This document shows, piece after piece, positions 59,572-64,000 of a DNA stretch of 64,000 nucleotides (within the stretch, counting starts at the first letter, position 1; every line of letters starts with the position of its first letter). The stretch is taken from positions 310,001-374,000 of the forward strand of contig NZ_WBKO01000001.1 in NCBI RefSeq assembly GCF_032842345.1, given 5' to 3'. Below the pieces are notes generated by a model that ran no database searches, was not told the DNA's origin, and saw only the letters and a list, made by a program, of their open reading frames with translations. This stretch comes from Methanoculleus caldifontis. GTDB lineage: Archaea > Halobacteriota > Methanomicrobia > Methanomicrobiales > Methanoculleaceae. The position numbers and the translations under genes are program-made.

Positions 59572-61029
59572 TTACCCCAGGAACTTCCGCCGGTGCGCTG
59601 CTTGCAGGACAAGCGCGGTCAGTCTCCCGGTCTCGTTCTCCCGGAGCGCCCGGGCGATCGCGGCCGTGAGCCGGGCATGCTCCTCGTCCGGCTCGACGTC
59701 CGTCAGGTCGGCGACTCTCGCCGCGAGTTCGGGCGGGACAAAGCCGGTCTCCGTGTTGAGGAAGCGGGCGGCAGCCTTCAGGTCCTCGTCAAAGTTGACG
59801 TAGACCTCTCCGATGAACCCGATATCCGCATCGTCCAGAGCCTCCAGACCGAGGATCTCCGGAGGGAGGCCGATGGAGTAGAGGGCGGCAGTGAACTTGA
59901 TCGCCCTCGGCAGGCTGATCCCCCCGGTGCTCCGGGCATACCCAAACAGGCCGATGTGCAACTTCCGCTTCCGCCGTTCGGGGATGTAACGGGCAACCCG
60001 GTTGATCAGGGGGGCAAGCGGACCGAGGTGTCGCTCGTATGCCCGGGTAGACCTCTCGATCAGGTCGAGCGCCCCCGCCTCATCGACGGGCCGGGGTTTT
60101 CCGGGCGTCCGCTCCTCCAGCCTCCGGACAGCGGTCCGGACGTCTTCGAGCGGGTAGTCGTACTTGAACGCCGACTGGACGGTGAACGTGTGGGCGCTCG
60201 GATACTCGGCAACGACCCGGTCGACGGTCAGCGGTGAGAGGCCGCCCCGGAAGGGTGCCGAACCGACGCCGATGATCGGATAGATCCCGGTCCCGGTCTC
60301 TTCCGAGACCTCGCGGAGATTCTGGAGCGCGATCTGGTTCAGGAAGACTGCGCTGACGAGCCCGTAGTTCATCGCGGGATCGGACCGGGCAAGGAAGACG
60401 CGCTGGTCGGCGATCTCCTTTCCTTCGAGGTAACGACGGACCACGTTGTGCGCGTCGAGCATATGGTCCATCTCCTCAAAGAGCGGGATGACGTTGATCC
60501 TGTCCGGCCGGAACCTCCCGATCCAGTCTGCGATGGTCGTTTTCCCCTCGCCGAGCCTTCTCTCCTGTTTCCCGACGACGATGTCGGTGTAGTAGCGGTA
60601 GATGTTGTCGATGGCGGTATGAGAGGCCGTCATCGGCAGGATCACTTCGAAGATCGGGGGGGACTCGTCCCCGTAAAAGAGCGACGCGGTATCGAACGAC
60701 CGCGGGATACTCTCGAGCGTCTCAAGAAGGATCTTCGCCTCGGCCGTCTCCACCTCGGGGTTCGGGACGCGCATCGTCAGGAAGACATCCCGGCCGAGCT
60801 TCTTCTCCGAAAAGAAGGTGTCGTACCGGGTCAGCAGTTTCCGGACCACGAAGTTGTCGACCTCTTTTCCCTCGCAGTCCCACATCTGCTCGCTGCATCC
60901 CAGGTGGGAGTAGGCGTAATACGCCTCCTGCACCTCATCATCCCCGCCGAGCTCGGGACTCTCGGCAAAGAACGGCAGGTTGGCGTTGTCGGGGTGCTGC
61001 GTGCTCATGCATTGCGGTATCCGTACCAT
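59572..61029 (-). CDS. ppcA: Phosphoenolpyruvate carboxylase, archaeal type
   Basis: A 485-residue enzyme that adds bicarbonate to PEP to give oxaloacetate for biosynthesis. It begins MVRIPQCMSTQHPDNANLPF, the clear N-terminal signature of archaeal PEPC, and has the normal short length. IYPIIGVGSAPFRGGLSP, GEGKTTIADWIGRF and RRKRKLHIGLFGYARSTGGI are typical conserved stretches. ATG follows GAGGATGAAGAT. It stands alone. Confidence 0.95.
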   Translation of the reverse strand: MVRIPQCMSTQHPDNANLPFFAESPELGGDDEVQEAYYAYSHLGCSEQMWDCEGKEVDNFVVRKLLTRYDTFFSEKKLGRDVFLTMRVPNPEVETAEAKILLETLESIPRSFDTASLFYGDESPPIFEVILPMTASHTAIDNIYRYYTDIVVGKQERRLGEGKTTIADWIGRFRPDRINVIPLFEEMDHMLDAHNVVRRYLEGKEIADQRVFLARSDPAMNYGLVSAVFLNQIALQNLREVSEETGTGIYPIIGVGSAPFRGGLSPLTVDRVVAEYPSAHTFTVQSAFKYDYPLEDVRTAVRRLEERTPGKPRPVDEAGALDLIERSTRAYERHLGPLAPLINRVARYIPERRKRKLHIGLFGYARSTGGISLPRAIKFTAALYSIGLPPEILGLEALDDADIGFIGEVYVNFDEDLKAAARFLNTETGFVPPELAARVADLTDVEPDEEHARLTAAIARALRENETGRLTALVLQAAHRRKFLG

Positions 61030-61396
61030 ATCTTCATCCTCGGTTGGACCCCGGGCCGCGCCCTCATGTCAACCGCATCTTGTACTACGGTTGACAAGAA
61101 AAGCCCTCCGGAAGGCCCCTGCAGCGGGCGGGAGTACTCCGGGACCGTTATACTCTGAGCCCGTTACCCTCCCCGAAAACGGCCGGAGAAGGCACCTGCC
61201 GCGCTCTGCGGTACAACAGGCAGCCCTGAACGAGCCCGGCAGCCCGGCGGCTGCTATTATATACAGCCATGGACATTCCCCGTCGGGAAAAGATCACCCG
61301 TGCGGCCTGCTCTCTCACGCCCCGGCGATCGTCCTCGCTCGCTGGCAGTTGCCGCAGAGCCGCCCGGGAGCCTTTCTCCCCAAGGAGGCCCAAACG
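61030..61396. other. Intergenic region with propeller-gene promoter
   Basis: TATTATATAC (61255-61264) is a strong TATA box, which would leave a leader of about 110 bases before the propeller gene, ending in AAGGAGG. A 43-codon frame from the ATG at 61269 overlaps the gene start but begins ahead of the likely start site, so it was not called. Confidence 0.5.
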
Positions 61397-62293
61397 ATGA
61401 ACCGACAGAACCTCAATCTACCGGCGCTTGCCCTGATCGCCCTCGCGCTCCTCGCCGGTAGCGCAACGGCCGCAGAGCACCAGGTCACGAACGCCTCGGT
61501 GGACCAGGTCTATGCCTCGGTCCTCGACGACCGCATCCTCTGGTCCGACAACCGGACCGGGGACTACGACGTCTACCTCTACAACCTGACCGGGGAGACC
61601 GAACAGACGCTCTCCCCGCCGGGGACGGATCAGTTCGCGACAGCACTCTCCGCCGGCATGATGATGAACGGCGGCCGGGTCGTCTGGGAGGACAACCGGA
61701 GCGGGAACCGGGACATCTACCTCTACGACCTTGTCACGGGAGAGGAGAGGCAGATCACGAACGGGACCGGCCACGAGATCAACCCCGCCATCGCCGGGGA
61801 CTGGATCGTCTGGCAGGACAGCCGGGACGGCAACTGGGAGATCTACCTCTACGATCTCGCTACCGGAGAAGAGACCCGGATCACCGAGAACGAGAGCGTG
61901 CAGATGATCCCCGCCGTCACCGCGAGCATGGTCGTCTGGAACGACTTCCGGCACGGCAACTGGGACATCTACGCCTGGACTCCCGATGAGGCGGCGCCCT
62001 CCGGGACACCTGCTCCGTCCGCACCCGGACCGGCCCTGACGCCCGCCTCGCCCGCCACACCCGGAGCGCCCGGCGCAGTCACCCTGCCGCCGACGGCAAC
62101 GCCGACACCGGGAGCAACACCCACGCCGACCGTAATGCCCCCGCCGTATGTAACGGTAACGCCGACACCGGAAACCACGGCGACAACTCCACCGCCGACA
62201 TTCACACCAACAAGAACCCTGACACCAACAAGAACCTTCCCGCCGCTGACCTTCGTAACCCTGGAACCAACCGAGACGCCGTTCCTCCTGTAA
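61397..62293 (+). CDS. Exported beta-propeller-like surface protein
   Basis: A 298-residue protein: signal peptide LALIALALLAGSATAAEH, then about four repeats of the kind LDDRILWSDNRTGDYDVYLY, GGRVVWEDNRSGNRDIYLYD, GDWIVWQDSRDGNWEIYLYD and SMVVWNDFRHGNWDIYAW, as in TolB-like and cell-surface WD40-like domains. The C-terminal third is a Pro/Thr-rich linker (TATPTPGATPTPTV, TPTRTLTPTRTF) likely to be glycosylated or to span the S-layer; it ends without a hydrophobic anchor. ATG follows AAGGAGGCCCAAACG, a strong site. Confidence 0.8.
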   Translation: MNRQNLNLPALALIALALLAGSATAAEHQVTNASVDQVYASVLDDRILWSDNRTGDYDVYLYNLTGETEQTLSPPGTDQFATALSAGMMMNGGRVVWEDNRSGNRDIYLYDLVTGEERQITNGTGHEINPAIAGDWIVWQDSRDGNWEIYLYDLATGEETRITENESVQMIPAVTASMVVWNDFRHGNWDIYAWTPDEAAPSGTPAPSAPGPALTPASPATPGAPGAVTLPPTATPTPGATPTPTVMPPPYVTVTPTPETTATTPPPTFTPTRTLTPTRTFPPLTFVTLEPTETPFLL

Positions 62294-62422
62294 CCGGAAT
62301 CGACGCCGAGACCTGGTATGACTACCGGCCCCGATGAAACCGGATGCGAGTTAGCCCGGGAGAGATGTCCGGCAGGCGATATCCGGGGCCGGCGGCCTTC
62401 ACCGGGCGCATCCGCTTGCCGC

Positions 62423-62435
62423 AAAAAAACAAAAA
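62423..62435 (-). terminator. Oligo-T terminator after EF-2
   Basis: On the minus strand T5, G/C, then T7, about 20 bases after the EF-2 stop. Confidence 0.55.
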
Positions 62436-62456
62436 GGGAGGGTATCGGGGAGGTGA

Positions 62457-64000
62457 TTACGCCAGGTAGTCTTCCGGCCGCGGGAGCTGTTCCTTCAGAC
62501 CCTTGCGCCGGCGGATACCCTTGACCACTTCTTCGACCAGGCCCGCCGGGACGATCTCGAACCCGGCGAACTCGGTGCTCCACATCGCACGGCCTTCGGT
62601 GGCCGACCGGACGTCACCGGCAAACCCGAAGAGCTCGGCGACCGGCGCCTTGCCGACGATCGTCATCGTGTCGCCTTCGCTCTGCATATCGAAGACCTGA
62701 CCCCGCCGGCCCTGGATCTGGGAGGTTGCCGCGCCCATCTGCTCGCTCGGCACCGTGATCTGGATCTTCTGGGTCGGCTCGAGGAGCGAGTCGCCTGCCA
62801 TCAGCAGACCTGCCTTGACGGCGCTCCGGACTGCCGGGATGACCTGGGCGGGACCGCGGTGGATGGCGTCCTCGTGGAGCTTCACATCCACCAGCCGGAT
62901 CTTCAGGTTCTGGACCTGCTCGTCTGCGAGCGGGCCGCCGTGGAGTGCCTCGCGCCAGCCTTCGAGGACCAGTTCCATCGTCTCGTTCAGGTACTGGATA
63001 CCCTTCGTCATGTCGATGAACATGTTGGTCGCTTCGATGGCCTTGACGTTCTTGGCCTCGTCCTTGTCCATGCCTGCAGCCACGAGGGCGTCACGCCGCT
63101 CGATCGCCTGCTGGTTCATCGAGATCTCGCCGTCCAGGATCTTCCTGACGACCGCAGGGTCCATCGGTTCGAGCTCGATGTAGAACCTGTTGTGACGGTT
63201 CGGCGACTTCCCTTCGACCGGGCCGGCACTGCCGGTGACGGTCTCGCGGTAGACGACGATCGGCGGGGAGGTGATGATATCGACACCCTTGTCGCGCCGG
63301 ATACGGCCGGTGATGATCTCGAGGTGGAGCTCGCCCATGCCGCTGATCAGGTGCTCGCCGGTCTCCTCGTTGATCGAGACCTGAACCGTCGGGTCTTCCT
63401 TCGCGACCTGGCGGAGAACCTCGACGAGTTTCGGGAGGTCCTTCATGTTCTTCGCTTCAACCGCGACGGTCATGACCGGCTCGGAGTAGTGCTTCAGCGA
63501 CTCGAAGGGAGTCATCTCGATGAGCGTCGTGACGGTCGAACCGACGATGGCGTCCTTTAAGCCCGTCACGGCGGCGATGTTCCCGGCAGGGAGCGCTTCC
63601 ACCTCGATCCGCTCGGCACCCATGAAGATACCGACCTGAGCAAGGCGGTTTGAGCGCTTCGCGGCACCCATGATGTAGCACTCGGTACCCCGGCGGAGGG
63701 TTCCCGAGAAGAGACGGCCGGTGGCGACCTCGCCCGCGTGCGGGTCAAACGAGATATCGGTGACCATCAGGCAGGCGGGCCCGTTCGGGTCGCAGTTGAC
63801 CATGGACTTGCCCTCGGTGCTCTCGTAGTCGCCGTGCCAGATGATGTGGATACGCCGGTCCTGGGCCTGAAGGGGGTTCGGGAGGTGCGTGACCACCATG
63901 TCGAGGAGGACGGCGTGCAGGGGGCTCTTCTTTGAGAGCCACTTCATGTCGCCGGAGTTGCACTTCTCAAAGACGTCCTTGAACGAGACGTTGCTCCTCT
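62457..64000 (-). CDS. fusA: Elongation factor 2 (cut by window edge)
   Basis: The last 514 codons of archaeal EF-2, the GTPase that moves tRNA and mRNA through the ribosome. The N-terminal G domain is mostly outside the window. Visible parts are domain II ([20 protein letters not shown]), domain III ([35 protein letters not shown]), domain IV with the diphthamide loop region ([20 protein letters not shown]), and domain V ([20 protein letters not shown]), ending PRPEDYLA. Clear archaeal/eukaryal type. Confidence 0.95.
   Translation of the reverse strand, partial: RSNVSFKDVFEKCNSGDMKWLSKKSPLHAVLLDMVVTHLPNPLQAQDRRIHIIWHGDYESTEGKSMVNCDPNGPACLMVTDISFDPHAGEVATGRLFSGTLRRGTECYIMGAAKRSNRLAQVGIFMGAERIEVEALPAGNIAAVTGLKDAIVGSTVTTLIEMTPFESLKHYSEPVMTVAVEAKNMKDLPKLVEVLRQVAKEDPTVQVSINEETGEHLISGMGELHLEIITGRIRRDKGVDIITSPPIVVYRETVTGSAGPVEGKSPNRHNRFYIELEPMDPAVVRKILDGEISMNQQAIERRDALVAAGMDKDEAKNVKAIEATNMFIDMTKGIQYLNETMELVLEGWREALHGGPLADEQVQNLKIRLVDVKLHEDAIHRGPAQVIPAVRSAVKAGLLMAGDSLLEPTQKIQITVPSEQMGAATSQIQGRRGQVFDMQSEGDTMTIVGKAPVAELFGFAGDVRSATEGRAMWSTEFAGFEIVPAGLVEEVVKGIRRRKGLKEQLPRPEDYLA

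Noticed and set aside
60448-61158. Plus-strand ORF opposite PEP carboxylase
   Set aside because: Antisense frame of a clearly identified gene, without any recognisable motif.
61269-61400. 43-codon upstream ORF overlapping the propeller gene start (ATGA)
   Set aside because: Its ATG lies only five bases after the TATA box, so it precedes the likely transcription start; composition is also not coding-like.

Overview
The window reads as chromosomal DNA of a high-GC hydrogenotrophic methanogen of the Methanomicrobiales, most likely Methanoculleus or a close relative (taxon inferred). Clade markers are an F420-reducing hydrogenase operon in the order frhA-frhD-frhG-frhB, the methanopterin-pathway GTP cyclohydrolase MptA, archaeal-type PEP carboxylase, aIF2-beta with a TRAM tail, RNA polymerase subunit L and elongation factor 2. 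Promoters look archaeal (BRE/TATA boxes about 25 bases before leaderless starts, or GGTG/GAGG ribosome-binding sites), and oligo-T runs end several units.

Layout. 1-7.5 kb: cut sodium:solute symporter, Cache lipoprotein, PRC-barrel protein, ClC channel, two decayed genes, and a CorA-type transporter fused to a four-helix voltage-sensor-like domain. 8-12.4 kb: two overlapping soluble PAS/GAF histidine kinases. 12.5-15.5 kb: two tandem epoxide-hydrolase-like genes flanked by two copies of a zinc-finger microprotein gene with duplicated promoters. 15.7-24.5 kb: tRNA-Asn and housekeeping genes (two M24 peptidases, AAA ATPase, PhnP-like hydrolase, RpoL, methyltransferase, aIF2-beta, PurL). 24.5-31.5 kb: flavodoxin, IlvC, MptA and the frh operon. 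32-44 kb: AdoMet-decarboxylase-like protein, LigD-type phosphoesterase, HerA-like ATPase, third histidine kinase, prenyltransferase, phosphotransferase, HAD hydrolase, HEAT-like protein and small GTPase. 44-53.5 kb: HEAT protein coupled to an M1 aminopeptidase, MBL hydrolase, a chemoreceptor/CheW pair and a 2H phosphoesterase. 54-64 kb: a three-gene ABC export system, DUF1059 protein, methyltransferase, lipoproteins including a chagasin-like inhibitor, PEP carboxylase, a surface propeller protein and the cut EF-2 gene.

The strongest unexplained signal is a dispersed structured repeat family present at six intergenic sites (about 21.5, 25.1, 31.8, 34.0, 48.2 and 52.5 kb). It carries long CTTCGCG-type inverted arms and strings of mini-hairpins on a constant scaffold. 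The hairpin stems differ in sequence between copies but stay complementary, the signature expected of selected RNA or DNA structure. Every copy lies at a gene 3' end. Other items worth attention are the voltage-sensor/CorA fusion, the 121-residue Lys/Pro/Glu/Ala extension on FrhG with a second strong start signal inside it, the three-hairpin frh leader, and the duplicated microprotein loci.
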